Shown one piece after another: positions 21,683 to 33,880 of a stretch of DNA of 64,000 nucleotides. The stretch covers positions 133,889,203 to 133,953,202 of the forward strand of contig OY997588.1 in the NCBI GenBank assembly GCA_963921825.1. Direction: 5' to 3'. This DNA comes from Erodium maritimum. Its lineage: Eukaryota; Streptophyta; Magnoliopsida; Geraniales; Geraniaceae. The translations under genes and the position numbers were made by a program. Within the stretch, counting starts at the first letter, position 1; each line of letters opens with the position of its first letter. The notes under the pieces were generated by a model. That model made no database searches. It saw only the letters and a program-made list of their open reading frames with translations, and was not told the origin of the DNA.

Positions 21683-23761
21683 TTTTTTTTATCAGCGAAT
21701 GCAAATTTAAATTAAACCTCTCTCAAGGAGAAAGATGAGTACAACTAAGAGAGTCTAACTACAGACTCCCCAACAATAAACAGACCACCACAAATAAGAT
21801 AACTTTCGAAGCTATGAATGGGTACGCAGACCCTGAAGTTATGAAAGGGTATGCAGACCGGGAAGAAATGAATGGGTACGCAGACCCAGAAGCTAAGAAT
21901 GGGTACGCGCGACCCTGAAGGCCCACACGGGGAAGACCAACAACCACCAACAATGGGTACGCAGACCCTGAAGAAATGAATGGGTACGCAGACCCAGAAG
22001 CTATGAAAGGGTACGTAGACCTTGAAGCCCCACACCGGGGAAGACCCACAACCACCAAGAATAGGTACGCAGACCCTGAAGAAATGAATTGGTACGCAAA
22101 CCCAGAAACTATGAATGGGTACGCAGACCCTAAAGCTAAGAATGGGCACGCAGACCCTGAAGCAATGAAAGGGTACACAGACCCTGAAGCTAACAACCGA
22201 AAAAAAGGAAAAAGGTCCCAACACCCGAATTTTACAACCATGAAGCGCTCAAAAAAGTAAAAGGTCTTTAACCCTGATTTGTCAACCATTAAGCACAAGC
22301 GATACTGATATACAACCAAAAAACGGCTTAAGCAAGTAAAGCACCCTGTCTCATTAGTATCATCAACAGTCACACAGACTTGAGGACAAGCACTAACACA
22401 TCGACGGTCAACACCGAAAGCGATAAAGACAGTCCTGATGAGTAATACCCACCAGAACACTTAAACCCCTAAAGCGAATCGTGTAAGAAAACAACTGAAA
22501 GGCATAAAGGCCTAAACCCTCACCGGCGGCCAACACCTTAAACCGGCAAGTCCTAACCACAAAAGTGGAAGGAAGTAGATGCATATCAAACCAAAATCGA
22601 TAAACGGGCAAAGCGGGGACACAAAACTTAAGCTGCAGAGAGGGATATACCTGTATAAGTACCACGATGTACCACTAGACCCACGACGATCATGACCCAG
22701 GAGGATGAAGAAGCGCGTCTCACGACCGGATCTGGAGCGAAACATCAGGCAAGCAGAAGAGTCACCGAAAGAAGGAAGAACAGCTCCGCAACGATCCCCA
22801 CCCAGGAGGATGAAGAAGCGTGTCCCACGACCAGAGCCGGAACTAGAAACCTCCAATGATCCGAAAGACGCTCCACCCTTGAGTCCGTGAGGGACGGATC
22901 AGACAATGGAGCCCGTACTCATCCCTCCAAAACCTGAATCGGACAACACCGAGAAGGGCCAAAGAAGAGGACCGATATTTCTACCGAGAACAAGTTCCGA
23001 GTCCGGCGAAAACCAAGCGAGAACCCTAGGGCAGACCTAGACCAGCCCTAGACCAGTCAGGACCAGACCACAAGCCCAGACCAGACATGCCCAGACCTTT
23101 CAGGCCCAGTCTAGTAAGGCCTAGACCCGACCCAGCCCACCAGCCACAAGACCCGCCTGACCCGTCCTGAACCGACCCGGCCCAAACAATACAGGACCTG
23201 GGCCGGTCCGAACCGAGCCCTACCTGGCTTCAGACCCACACCGACTCAACAAGAACAAAAACACCCCCGAGCTTCCAGATCTGTAACCCAGGAAGGAACA
23301 GCAACAGGACGCCGGCGTGAGAAGCCCATCCAGAAGCCGAAACAAGCTGCAACCGAAGCTCCTATCCAAAAGTCAGGAGACGAAAGTGCACAACCAGACT
23401 AAAGCAGGGCCAATCAAAGCGTGGCAAGAAAACGACTTCCCTTCACCGAGAGACAACCGGCCACGAGCAAGAAGACGACCAGAGACGCTCCTCCCAAAAG
23501 CACGAAGGGTCGAGTCCGATAAACCGTCAATCGCGAACCCACAAACCAGAGAAGAAGAAAACAGAGCTTAGGGAAGAAGAGGATGAAGGGGAAGGGGCAA
23601 GTGTCCACCGACAACAGCCACCGCCAGAGGCAGGGCCGTCACCAGCGGAGACGAGAGACTAAGGAAGACGACGGCTAGCGTTTCGCGAGTTTGGATTGAG
23701 AGGTTTTATTGGACTTGTTATTTAAATTTATTTTCTTCACCCATCGAGTCAATGGTTGAGT
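21683..23761 (-). mobile_element. Non-LTR retroposon (LINE-like), minus orientation, 13-bp TSD
   Basis: The body is bounded by ATAGCCATTATTG (21670-21682) and ATAGCCGTTATTG (23762-23774), a target duplication with one mismatch. A run of eight T next to the left copy is the poly(A) tail of a minus-strand element, and the tail region (TTTAAATTTGCATTCGC on the minus strand) looks like plant L1 3' ends. The GC-rich right end fits a LINE 5' UTR or ORF1 start. No reverse transcriptase is left, so it is an internally deleted or non-autonomous copy of 2.08 kb. It contains a minisatellite. Confidence 0.7.
21818..22195. repeat. 27-bp minisatellite inside the retroposon
   Basis: The word GGGTACGCAGACCC recurs at 27-bp steps (for example 21820, 21847, 21874, 21901) with one 54-bp step (21901 to 21955), then again every 27 bp (21982, 22009). 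Because 27 is a multiple of three, both strands stay open: plus-strand frames give an NGYADPEAM-type 9-residue period, and minus-strand frames give a hydrophobic FRVCVPI-type period. Neither is convincing as a real protein. Confidence 0.9.
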
Positions 23762-23952
23762 ATAGCCGTTATTGTTGAATCAGCATCCGACATCGAAAAT
23801 TTTAACCCTACTGTGAATGTTCTTAAAATCATATCGTGAGTGCCAAAATAAATTGTACTTCCCAAAGTACAAATGAATAAAATAAAGGCTAATATCATGA
23901 ACCGTTTAAATATGATCAGCATATTTCGTAAGGCTATAAGAAATTATTGAAA

Positions 23953-24866
23953 AAATAAAATATTCAAAAATAGTGTTAATTAGTTAGAGTGACTGCGTGG
24001 GCAGCGGCAGAGAGAAACCTAATTCTCTCTGCGCGCAGTCCCTCTCCACCCTCCTCCATGGCAGCTCCCTGTTTCCACCATCGAACCCCTAGCTTCAAAG
24101 CTCTCCACTACCTTCAGGTGAAGTTCCTTCTATCCTATTTAGGATTCGCCGCCGCCGTCCATTGCCGCCCACCAGCCGCCCTCTCAGCCCGCGTTCTGTT
24201 TCCCGGACGTCTCTCAGCCACCGTGGCCCTCCTGCCACTCTCCGGGTTACGGGTTCCATGCGCCGTCCTCCATCTGCAGCAGCCTCCCGCCCCAGAGCCA
24301 CCTAACGCCGGTATGGGTCCGTTCCCTCGATGGATCTGGGATCCGGGAGGAAGGACGATAAGTCGGGGTCTGTCTCCACGGCACCCGAAGTCGGGACCCT
24401 CGATCTCGAACAAACCGTTGCGGGTCAAATCGTTGTTCTCGTCTTCTGCACTACTTCGAAAGATCCAGGCGAATCAAGACGAAGAATTGACGATACCAGA
24501 TCGCTCCAATGGCACGTGGCCTAGAAGAACTGGCATCGCAGATTTGGTAGTTTGCTCTTTCGATCGTGTGCTAACTTTTTACCCTGTTTTAGGTCGAATA
24601 AATTATTGGTTATTCACTATGCTAGGTCGAATAACCTTTTGGCTCAATAAGTTTAGGACTTTGGCTTGTTATTTCCTTGTACCGTTGGATAGAGGAACTC
24701 TTGAGTTCGGATCTGCGAATCAAAGCAGACTATATGTATGGAACCATGTGCGCCCGACGGGCTACGGCCGGTTGGGACAAAAAGCTGATATCCGGGACTG
24801 TTATGTCCCTCTTTGTAATCATGATATGAAATCGTAATACAACTACCTCTTTCCCGCTTCAAAAAA
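23953..24866 (+). mobile_element. Short non-LTR retroposon with 15-bp TSD and A tail
   Basis: A perfect duplication AAGAAATTATTGAAA (23938-23952 and 24867-24881) brackets 914 bp ending in an A-rich tail (TTCAAAAAA). The 5' part is GC-rich with a translation-start-like context (CCATGGCAGC at about 24057). The perfect duplication argues for a fairly recent insertion by target-primed reverse transcription. No RT is encoded, so it must have moved in trans. Confidence 0.8.
23989..24837 (+). CDS. 282-codon open frame spanning the 914-bp retroposon, unknown
   Basis: The frame covers nearly the whole retroposon. The first 90 residues are alanine- and proline-rich, followed by a mixed segment with GMGPFPRWIWDPGG; the C-terminal part from about residue 180 is hydrophobic (FYPVLGRINYWLFTMLGR). 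I recognise no domain. An open frame this long is unexpected in a non-coding retroposon, but GC-rich leaders readily stay open by chance. The alternative start is the ATG at 24058, in a better context. Confidence 0.25.
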   Translation: MTAWAAAERNLILSARSPSPPSSMAAPCFHHRTPSFKALHYLQVKFLLSYLGFAAAVHCRPPAALSARVLFPGRLSATVALLPLSGLRVPCAVLHLQQPPAPEPPNAGMGPFPRWIWDPGGRTISRGLSPRHPKSGPSISNKPLRVKSLFSSSALLRKIQANQDEELTIPDRSNGTWPRRTGIADLVVCSFDRVLTFYPVLGRINYWLFTMLGRITFWLNKFRTLACYFLVPLDRGTLEFGSANQSRLYVWNHVRPTGYGRLGQKADIRDCYVPLCNHDMKS

Positions 24867-24881
24867 AAGAAATTATTGAAA

Positions 24882-27730
24882 GAAGTCTTATGTATGCAGG
24901 TGTATGGCTCTAATTGGGGGATCCATTTTTCAATTAGACCTTTTACATTGGGAGTCGAAATAATAGTAGAAACTAACAAGAAAAGAAATTGGTAACGTTT
25001 CGTCTCTGATTTTCTCTCTCATGGCGAATCGACGTCTTCCGAATCTGCAGATTCATCGACCGTTGTTTCTCTACCCCCTCACAATTCTCTCTCCTCCCTC
25101 AATGAATCTGATCCTTACACGTATGATTTTGGTCAGATTCGACCCTCCAAATCCGATACTCCATTGTAGAATCTGTCGAATCCGATATGGTTTAGACCCA
25201 CATATTCGACCTCAGGAATCGACGCTACTGTGGATAGCCTTACAACTTTCTTAAATATCACCCTTTACGTTTTTTAGTGACATACGGAGAGATAATCTAA
25301 ATTAGAGAAAATCGTCTAACCTAAAGTGTACACCACAAAGTGAACAATAAAAGTACTGACAAAATGATCCCCAAACTGAATATAAAATTGCTCAAGTAAT
25401 TGAACTGCTCCCCTGAAATGTTCAGAAAGGGATTCTGCGGTAGCGTCTAAGGAGACAGATACAACGAATCCAAACTGGGAGCTAGGGCAGAGTCTACCCT
25501 TTTTCAGGTTAGCACCGAGGCAGACTGAAGACTCTCCCTGGTTTCCAGCGTGCGTCGTCCTCCCTGAATTGATAAATTAAGGCCCCCAAAACACGAGAGT
25601 GCTGGCCTCCGAGATGGTAGGAGAGTGTCCTACAAGAACTTAGTGGAACCACTGCCACCTTACATCCAAAAAGGGGGAGGTGTTGACGGCCGACCTGCCA
25701 CTGGACCACGAACTCCTCATTAAGAAAGGCGAGGGTGCTTGAGGCCCCCTCCACTGTATGATACACCCCATCGGTGCATGATGAGCCTTCTGACTCTAGG
25801 TCATGGATGCCCCATGTCGGACACTTCCGTCATACTAGAAAAGAAAAGGTTGCAAGCTCCCTAGGTCCCTCTCGTTGCTCCTTTGCCCGACTCCGAGGGT
25901 GTGAGTTGGAGGATATTCGGGTTGGTCCAGAGGATCCTAAGGCCAACTTACCCGTAAAAAGGATTCACCAGGGAAACTCGGGCGCTCCCCCATAACAAGA
26001 AATGAACTGACTTGTGGAATAGGACCCTGGGACGGATGAACATTCCTGACAGGAAACAATTTGACTCAGCCTGGGGACAAGGCTTCTTCCTCCACCAATT
26101 TACCCTTCCCCTTCTGATCCCCGGTACAAGGTTAAACATGGGAATTTTTTTTGGAGTAGGTAGATCTGAGGATCCCTGTGAGTAAGATCAGTTGGGTCCC
26201 GAGGTTGTTCTGTCGCGTTTGGCTCTAGAGCCTGTCAGTCTCAAATCCATTGGGGATCAGAGAGGTCTCCAGTCCCCCGTCCCCGTATGACAATCTGACA
26301 CCAGATGACTAACACAACTGCAACCATAATAGTGGTATGGTAAGCATTCATAAGATATATGCAAAAGAGACTGTACCTCCGACTTAGAGAGTCTAAACTA
26401 AATCTGGCTCTACAACGGTAGCATGATGTCCACTCGGACGCAGATCATCATGTAGTCGTCCCATCTCATTATGTCCGCGTCCCCATCCACCTCATGATAG
26501 ATGCACAAGGAGTTCATCTAGCGGAACCTAACACCTTGATTCTATGTCCCGACATGAAGGTTGGATATTCGGGCGCATACTGAGAAATGGGAGAAGATTA
26601 TCTCGAGGGCGTATTTGTGGGAGTGAGCCTGCGAATATGACTATATCTCTCCTGAACGCCATGGATCACCTATCAGCACCTGGGTTCTCTCCCTTGCCGA
26701 GTAGAAAAAGAAACATACTACTCCATCTTCTAGTGGTCTAGCCACCATGTCAGACAATTGTAATAGATCATCCATCCAATCCACTAGGGATTGTCAAAAG
26801 AACGTCTAGGGTGACATTACCCGAGCCACCATTGCATATGAAAAATTGAACCCACGACCAAAAAGCACTGTTGGAGGCACAACAACTTCCTGGCTGCCCA
26901 AATCCCCCATCCTGGCTCCCAGCTCATCCACTTCCCTTTACACAAGGGGGGGCCGACCTCGGCTACCACAATCCATCTGCTCCTCGGCCCTCCGTCATTC
27001 CTTGACTCACCTCTAGCCTGAGGCCCATTAACCAGCCCAGGAGCGCCTTGTGTTGTCCGTCTCAAGGGCACCTTAACCCGACCCAATGGAAACTCCCATC
27101 GGCCCACACCAAACAGACCAGGCCCATCGACAATAAATTTGTCTCTCGTCTACAATTTTGCCACCACCGACCCTGCTCCAATACAATACTTATCCTCTCC
27201 GTGGGAGACTCCTCGCCGCCCCAGCTCCTCATCCTCTCATTGGAACCTAGATCCTCCTCCACTACGATGGATCCCCATCGCCAGTCATGGAGGTTCGGAA
27301 TCGGATTCCCTGGTAGATCCGGGCCTGGGATCCGAATACCCGACAACATCACCTCCATTTTCTACATCACCTTATTTAGGGAGGTTTTACGTCGCACCTC
27401 TGGAATCTCTACCACGCGGTGTTATCGTGGTCGGGGTCCTCTCGCTTGTACCTCGCGGATGTGAGCCTGAGCAAGCCCTACCACTCCCGCGTGCCTTACC
27501 GCTCCATCGGAGAATGGACCGCCATTGCTTGGGCAGTGACAACTAGGCCTCCCATGGTCACCTGATCAGCCCCGAAAGGGTCAATCGTCGAGGTCGATAG
27601 AGGTAACCCACCAAAGAAACTAGAGAAAGGAGTTCATAGTTTGCCACTGTCGTTGTGATGAAGAGATCATTGGATGGTCCAAGCTATCGTGGTCCAAGCT
27701 ATGGTGAGAACGTTTTTGTATTAATAATAA
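24882..27730. other. Unclassified degenerate region
   Basis: No domain is recognisable over 2.8 kb. A gag-like or simple genic 5' end may begin at 25021 (MANRRLPNLQIH), but it ends within 80 codons. From about 25500 to 27690 the minus strand carries several broken open frames, Trp- and Gly-rich (for example at 25509-25766, 26817-27107 and 27062-27358), reminiscent of LINE ORF1 remnants. I could not find an RT, an A tail or target duplications for it, so the class stays open. Confidence 0.3.
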
Positions 27731-28077
27731 GAGAAGAAATCAAATAGAAATCACCTCTTAACCCGTGCGAACCAATCCAAGCCATCCAATTTAAGAATGG
27801 ATGGATGAGATGCAATTGATTTGTTGACTTGTTGACTAAAAAAACAGCACTTTTTTGGTAAGTTGTAGGAGTTTTTTTTGGTAAAACTATCATTTTTTTT
27901 ACCAACTCACAAATTTAATCTTTCCCGCTTCGTTTGAAATCTGATCGGCTTCAAACTTGTGCCAATATTTTTGTTTTTTCAATGGCTTTCCATCAAGATC
28001 AGTCATGAATATATTTTGAAGAACGAAAAAAATATTTTGGGGCTGATTTAAAAAAAATTATATCTGGGTAATTTTTA

Positions 28078-29994
28078 GGGAAAATTTCACTTTAATACCA
28101 TGCCAAACATTTAATTTCACTTTGATACCCTACCATAAATTTTTATCACTTTCATACCCTAACCAAACTTTTAATTTCACTTTCATACCCAGCCATTAAC
28201 TTTCTGTTAGTTTGGATGGAAAACGTTAAAAAGACCATAATACCCCTAACTATTCTTCAAATTTTCAAACTCATACCATTGAACTCAAAACTCAAAAATA
28301 AGTGAAAAGACAATAATACCCTTCATTGTTAGGGTATTAAAATGAAAATTTCACTATTTTTAAAATAAAATCAGTTTTTTTATAAATTCATTTTTTATTT
28401 ATGAAAATTATTTTTATTTTTCGAAAATTCATATTTTAATTTAAAATACATAAAATCAGTTTTTTTTATAAATTCATTTTTTATTTAAGGAAATTATTTT
28501 TATTTTCAAAAATTCATATTATAATTTAAAAATACATAAAAATTATTATTTTTTAATTTAGTTTTATAAATTATTGTTTTTTAAAAAAAAAATTATCATA
28601 TCTTTATTTTTTTCAAAATCATTTTATAAAAATAAAAATTCATTTTTTATTTTTAAAAATTAAGTTTTTATTTAAAAAATAATATAAAAATTTATATTTT
28701 AAATCGTATTATTTAAATCTTTTCTTTTACTATTTTTTCATTTATTTTAATTACTTTTTAAATATTAAATTTTTTTCAATTTCATACCCACACCCACACA
28801 CCCGCTTCATCATCTCCATTCCAGACAAATCAAAATTCTATTCCCATTTTATCTGCAACCCACACCCATTGAATCTGCAACCTATACCATTCCCACTTAT
28901 CATACCATTCCATCTAACAAATTAAAAAAAATCTGCAAAAATCCCCAGATCTGATGAAAGAGAACAAGTGCTCCCGAGCTTTCGTGGCAGATTTGTTCTT
29001 CCCCAAATCGTCTTCAACCCTAGTGCTTTGATTGTTTGGGATTTGTGTTCCCCTCTGTTCTGCAACTCGTCGCTCCTCCAGTTCCATTCACAACTGCACG
29101 ATGCTCGCCGCCACCCCTCCTCTCAAATCTGCGTGATCGGAACCATCAGTTCAACCTCCGGTGAGATTCCTTTGTGCTCGACGTCTGCAAATCCCGCGAG
29201 GAGGAGCTCTGCCGCCGCTGCCTCTTCGCCTACTCCGCCACCACCCAAGGTCGTCGCCCGCTGCCAGAGCTCCGACCGTGAAGACGAAGAGAGGAGGATG
29301 AAGATGAAGCAAGGTTAAAGATGAGAAGAACACGAGGGAGGAGATGAAAGGTTTGATGTAATGGTGAAAGAGAGAACATGAGGTGGTGGCTGTGAAACAA
29401 ATAACTTAGTATTAGGGTTTGAATACATATGAGGAGGAGAGAGAGACAAAGATGAGGAGGAGAGAGAAAAAGGGTTTTGGGTAGAAAAAATCAAAAATCA
29501 AAATAATTAAATATTAATTAAATAAAAAACTGATTTTTATGTATTTTTAAATTAAAAAATGAATTTTTGAAAATAAAAATAATTTTCTTAAATAAATTTT
29601 TTTAAAAAAAACTGATTTTTATGTATTTTTAAATTAAAATCTGAATTTTCGAAAAATAAAAATATTATTCATAAATAAAAACTGAATTTATAAAAAAATG
29701 ATTTTATTTTAAAAATAGTGAAATTTTCATTTTAATACCCTATCAATGAAGGGTATTATTGTCTTTTCACTTATTTTTTAATTCTGAGTTCAATGGCATG
29801 AGTTTGAAATTTTGAGGAATAGTTAGGGGTATTATGGTCTTTTTAACTTTTTCCATCCAAACTAACAGAAAGTTAACGACTGGGTATGAAAGTGAAATTA
29901 AAATTTTGGTCAGGGTATGAAAGTGATAAAAATTTATGCTAGGGTATCAAAGTGAAATTAAATGTTTGGCAGGGTATTAAAGTGAAATTTTCCC
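28078..29994 (+). mobile_element. MULE-2: long-TIR Mutator-like element with genic cargo
   Basis: Perfect 9-bp duplications TAATTTTTA (28069-28077 and 29995-30003) bracket 1917 bp. The termini are GGGAAAATTTCACTTTAATA and its inverted copy. The inversion symmetry extends through repeated CTTTCATACCC-type words and the shared motif TTTGGATGGAAAA, then AT-rich arms up to about 28950 and from about 29480. Arm sequence resembles MULE-3, so the two belong to one superfamily branch. No transposase. Confidence 0.9.
28968..29318 (+). other. Possible captured gene fragment in MULE-2 (116-codon frame)
   Basis: The non-AT-rich centre of MULE-2 carries an open frame from 28968 (MLPSFRGRFVLPQIVFN) to 29318, Ser-rich and Pro-rich near the end (SPTPPPPK). 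Its composition differs sharply from the arms, as expected of captured genic DNA in a Pack-MULE. The protein is not recognised, and reading in the other direction gives only short frames. Confidence 0.35.
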
Positions 29995-30849
29995 TAATTT
30001 TTATCAACACTTTACACTAGTTTTATCAACATTTTACACTGGTTTTATCAACACTGGACACTGGGTTTATCACCTCATTTTTCAAAACTAAACATGATTT
30101 AATTTTTCTTACTTTGTTTGAACTCTGATTGGCTTCAAACTTGCTTCAATATCTTTGTTTTTTTAAGAGCTTTCTATCAAGATCAGTGGTGAGATGTTTT
30201 AAAGCAAGAAAAAAATAAATTATTTCGGGGATGATTTAAAAAGAAATTATATCTGGGTAATTTTTATCAACACTTTACACTGGTTTTATCAACACTTTAC
30301 TCTGGTTTTATCAACACTGAATACTAGTTTTATTACCTCATTTTTCAAAACCGAACATGATTTTTATTACCTCATCAAATGTTTTTTGATGAACACTAAG
30401 CACTAGTTTTATCAACATGAAACACTATATTTATCACTAAATTGCATGTTTTTATCACTCCATGACATGTTTTTTATCAACACTAAACTCTAGTTTATCA
30501 CACTTATTATCAAATTTGAACACATTTTTTATCACCTCATTAATTGTTTTTTATCACCTCAGTACATGTTTTTTATATCAACATTTAGCACTAGTATGAT
30601 ACCCCGGCATAAAACATTTGTTAGTGAAAATTTACCAACATTGAACATTATTTTTTATCACCTCAATATAAATTTTATCTTCGTGCTTCAAAATATATTC
30701 ATGAATGATCTTGATTTAAAGCCATTGGAAAATCAAAAATAATGGTGCAACTTTGAAGCTAATCGGAGTTGAAACGAAGCGGGAATGATTAAATTAGTGA
30801 ATTGGTGAAGAGAAAAATGGACACTTGTCCACATGACACCATGCTATTA

Positions 30850-33420
30850 TGTCACGCCCCAAATCCGGTTTTGACCGGACTCGAGACGTGAACTCGAAAG
30901 AAAGATAAGTAACAATAATTAAAGTAAACTTAAATAAAGAAATTTCGAAAAGGGTGTAATCCAAATTCAACCAACGAGTCAAAAGCTCAAAATGTAATAA
31001 AGACAACAAGTTTAATACAAGAATAAGATGGTACGTCTCTAATAGCGACACCTGAACCCTCAGTGAGCTCCCGAGCCCTGAGACATCCTACAACCTACTC
31101 AGCAAGGAAACCTGTAAAACAACAGTAAACACGAAGGGGGGGTGAGCTTACGCTCAGTAGGAAAAAGCAATAAAGTAAAATAACCCCGTGAAGGCATAAA
31201 ATCAGTTAGATAAGTAATCATAGCTTAAAATTAGAACGATTAGTCGAAAGGTGTAGTAAATATAGATCAATACAAGTTCCAATGCCTTTAAGAAGGTAAC
31301 ACTCAAGGAAATCAACGGAAAATAACGAATGTAATACTTTAGTGAAGATAATACTCGAGGATAACAAAGGAAAGAAAACGAATTTGTTAAAGGACTTAAT
31401 TAAAGAGTACACAATACTGAAACGTTTAATATTAAATTTCAAGACTCTGATCCGTACACTGACTAGTACATAATATCAGGATGCCCTCGATCCGGAAGGA
31501 AACACAATCATCGAGATTTCCGAAAAAGTTCCCTAGGAACGTACGTTCTCGGAAGTCCCTGAAAATGTCCCCAAAGTACCATAGATCATCGGGATAAAGT
31601 GAGTCTCTCCGGAACACGTAGCATCGGAATGAGACATTAAGTACCGTGCCGGAACATCCCTCGGCCTCGGTCTTACCAGAACACGTAGCATCAGGGTGGA
31701 ACCAGTCTTTCCGGAACACGTAGCATCGGATAAGACAATAAAGTACCGTGCCGGAACATCCCTCGGCCTCGGTCTTCCCGGAACACGTAGCATCGGGGTG
31801 GAACCAGTCTTTCCGGAACACGTAGTATCGGATAAGACAATAACACACCATACCGGAATGTCCCTCGGTCTAGGTCTTCCCGGAACATGTAGCATCGGGG
31901 TGAAGCAACAATGTAACGTATCGGACCGGGTTATCCCCTCAATCGGATATCAGCCCAAAAATAACACCGGTAAGTAAAACAACAAAGGCACACAATTCCC
32001 AACAAGGTACACCACAACAACTCATACTATCAACCAAGCTTACTGACTCAACTTACCAAACCCGTCCCATCGGTCTATCAATCACCCGATCATAACATTA
32101 GGCACAATCATAACACATTCACACATTCACTCAATCAATCACATCACATTCGAACATTCACGCAATCAATCACATTACATTCAAACATTCACGCAATCAA
32201 TCATAACGCGGATCAACCAATCACATTACAATCATCAAGGTTCAATTAACCTAGTTTGACTCTTGTCTTATCCTAAGAACGGAACATGCATCGGTTTAAG
32301 GCGAACAAACATCAATAATTACAATCAACAAGCAATCCTAAGGCTTGACATGGCCATTCTACCACCACGGCAATTTCCCAAAATATTGAAAGCGAGTAAT
32401 CTAGTGAATCACATCCTATATGCGTACTAAGACTCGTCCAGTTATTATTATAATTGAAAAGCGGTTATTCTAGTGAATCACATCTTATGTGCAAACTAGG
32501 ACCTTTCCGGTTATTAATTATCCTATAGGCATACTATTAGCATTCTTAAATTAGGAGTGGAGTTTACGGTGTTTCCCTACCTCAAGAAGAACCAACAGCT
32601 ACGTCTCCTAGCTGCTGACGTCTGGGCCTATCTCCGGTCTTCTCGGGCAAAGTCCAAGTCTGGGTTTAACAGGTAAGGTTCAATATCAGTCCTGGTCCAG
32701 ATAGAGCAGTCCTCTAAATTAAATGTTCGTCTTTTAATTTAACTGATAAGTCCTTGATTTAACTGATTTTAGTCCAAATGATAATTAAATTAATTATTTT
32801 TAAAACTGCCGAACCCGGCCCGAATCCGGAAACCGGATCCGAAACCGACCCGAGCCTGACCCAAACCCGGGTCCAGATCCGAGTCCAGGATCCAGTTCAA
32901 GTCCGGGCCTAAGGCCCAAACTCGAGTTGGAGCCCAGACCTGATTCTGGCCCAGGTCCGGTCCGAGGCCCAGGCCCGAGGCCCAACTCAAGGTCTGACCC
33001 AAGCCCGTCCGTAGCTCGGTTTTGGTCCAGGCCCGTCGCTTGGCCTGAGACATGAACGGAGGCGACGACGGCTAGGGTTCTGGCCAGCTCCGGCGACGGC
33101 GGCAGAGGCGAGGTCGGATTGCTTTCGAAGGCGGCGACGGCGTCAGGGCTCGGGTGACGATGGGAATGGTGGTTGGGGCAAGATACGAGCTCTCCCGTAC
33201 AGATCTGACGACCAAAGGGGCTCGCTGGCGCGATAACTCCAGATCTGGACGCAAGAGCTCCGACGACGCTCTCCGACCACACCCATCACTAGCTCGCGCG
33301 CGTGAGAAAACCGGTGAAAGGATCGACGGGGAAGTCGAATCCGGGGAGGAAATGATTTGACGAGGAAGAAGAAGGGAGAGGATTTCTGGTGTTGGGGTTT
33401 GTCACGGTGGATGAGGTCGG
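30850..33420 (-). repeat. Gypsy-2 left (3') LTR, normal-orientation part
   Basis: Collinear with 38513 to about 41152 of the right LTR, from TGTCACGCCCC to GGATGAGGTCGG at 33420, except for a deletion near 33405 between two CGGTGGA words. Beyond 33420 collinearity breaks and sequence in the opposite orientation begins. Confidence 0.9.
31608..31895 (-). repeat. About 102-bp compound tandem repeat in Gypsy-2 left LTR
   Basis: The word GGAACACGTAGCATCGG alternates at about 68-bp and 34-bp steps, giving a compound period near 102 bp with nearly three copies. It matches the array in the right LTR (39271-39560). Confidence 0.85.
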
Positions 33421-33880
33421 AGAAGACTATTCCTCTGGTCCGAGTGCAGTGGAAGCACCTGGGAGCTCGAGGACGAGATGCGGGAGAAGTACCCCCACAT
33501 GTTCGATCCCTGAGGTACATCCGTTTTAAATTTCGGGGACGAAATTCCTTTAAGGGGGGTAGACTGTAAAGACCGAGGTTTTTCTTTCGTTAATTTATTG
33601 TTGGGAGTGTCGTTGGGTTGGAGAACGAGTCGAATTTTGGATCGGTTTAAAAAAAGAAACAAAAAGAAACAAAAAGAAAAAAAAGAAAAAAAAAGAAAAA
33701 AAAAAGAAAAAGGAAAGGGGAATGGGCTGGGTCAGGCCAGACTCAAGTCTTGGGCCGGAGCAGATCAAGCTCAAACCCTCAGCACCAGGCCCAACCCAGT
33801 TCGGCGCCCCTAACCCTAGATTCACGACCCTTCGCTCCTCATTTCGCAGAACGATTCCCAAGCTCGTCTTCAACCTCTCG
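33421..33880 (+). repeat. Inverted segment in Gypsy-2: pol end, polypurine tract and LTR start in reverse orientation
   Basis: From 33423 the plus strand reads the end of pol (GTGCAGTGGAAGCACCTGG), the polypurine tract (TTTAAGGGGGGTAGAC, ending at 33564) and the LTR start TGTAAAGACCGAGG, continuing through LTR sequence to 33880. The right LTR holds that LTR part in the other orientation (about 41185-41460). At 33881 the normal minus-strand pol end resumes, so the pol end occurs twice as an inverted repeat around about 316 bp. The junction at 33880/33881 falls within the purine tract. Confidence 0.85.

Noticed and set aside
21759..22460. 233-codon hydrophobic minus-strand frame with FRVCVPI-type repeats
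   Set aside because: The frame is kept open by the 27-bp minisatellite, whose period is a multiple of three; the plus strand is open too. No signal of a real protein.
30850..30870. Reading each TGTCACGCCCC occurrence as a bacterial-type or regulatory motif
   Set aside because: All occurrences coincide with gypsy LTR borders supported by target duplications or primer sites.
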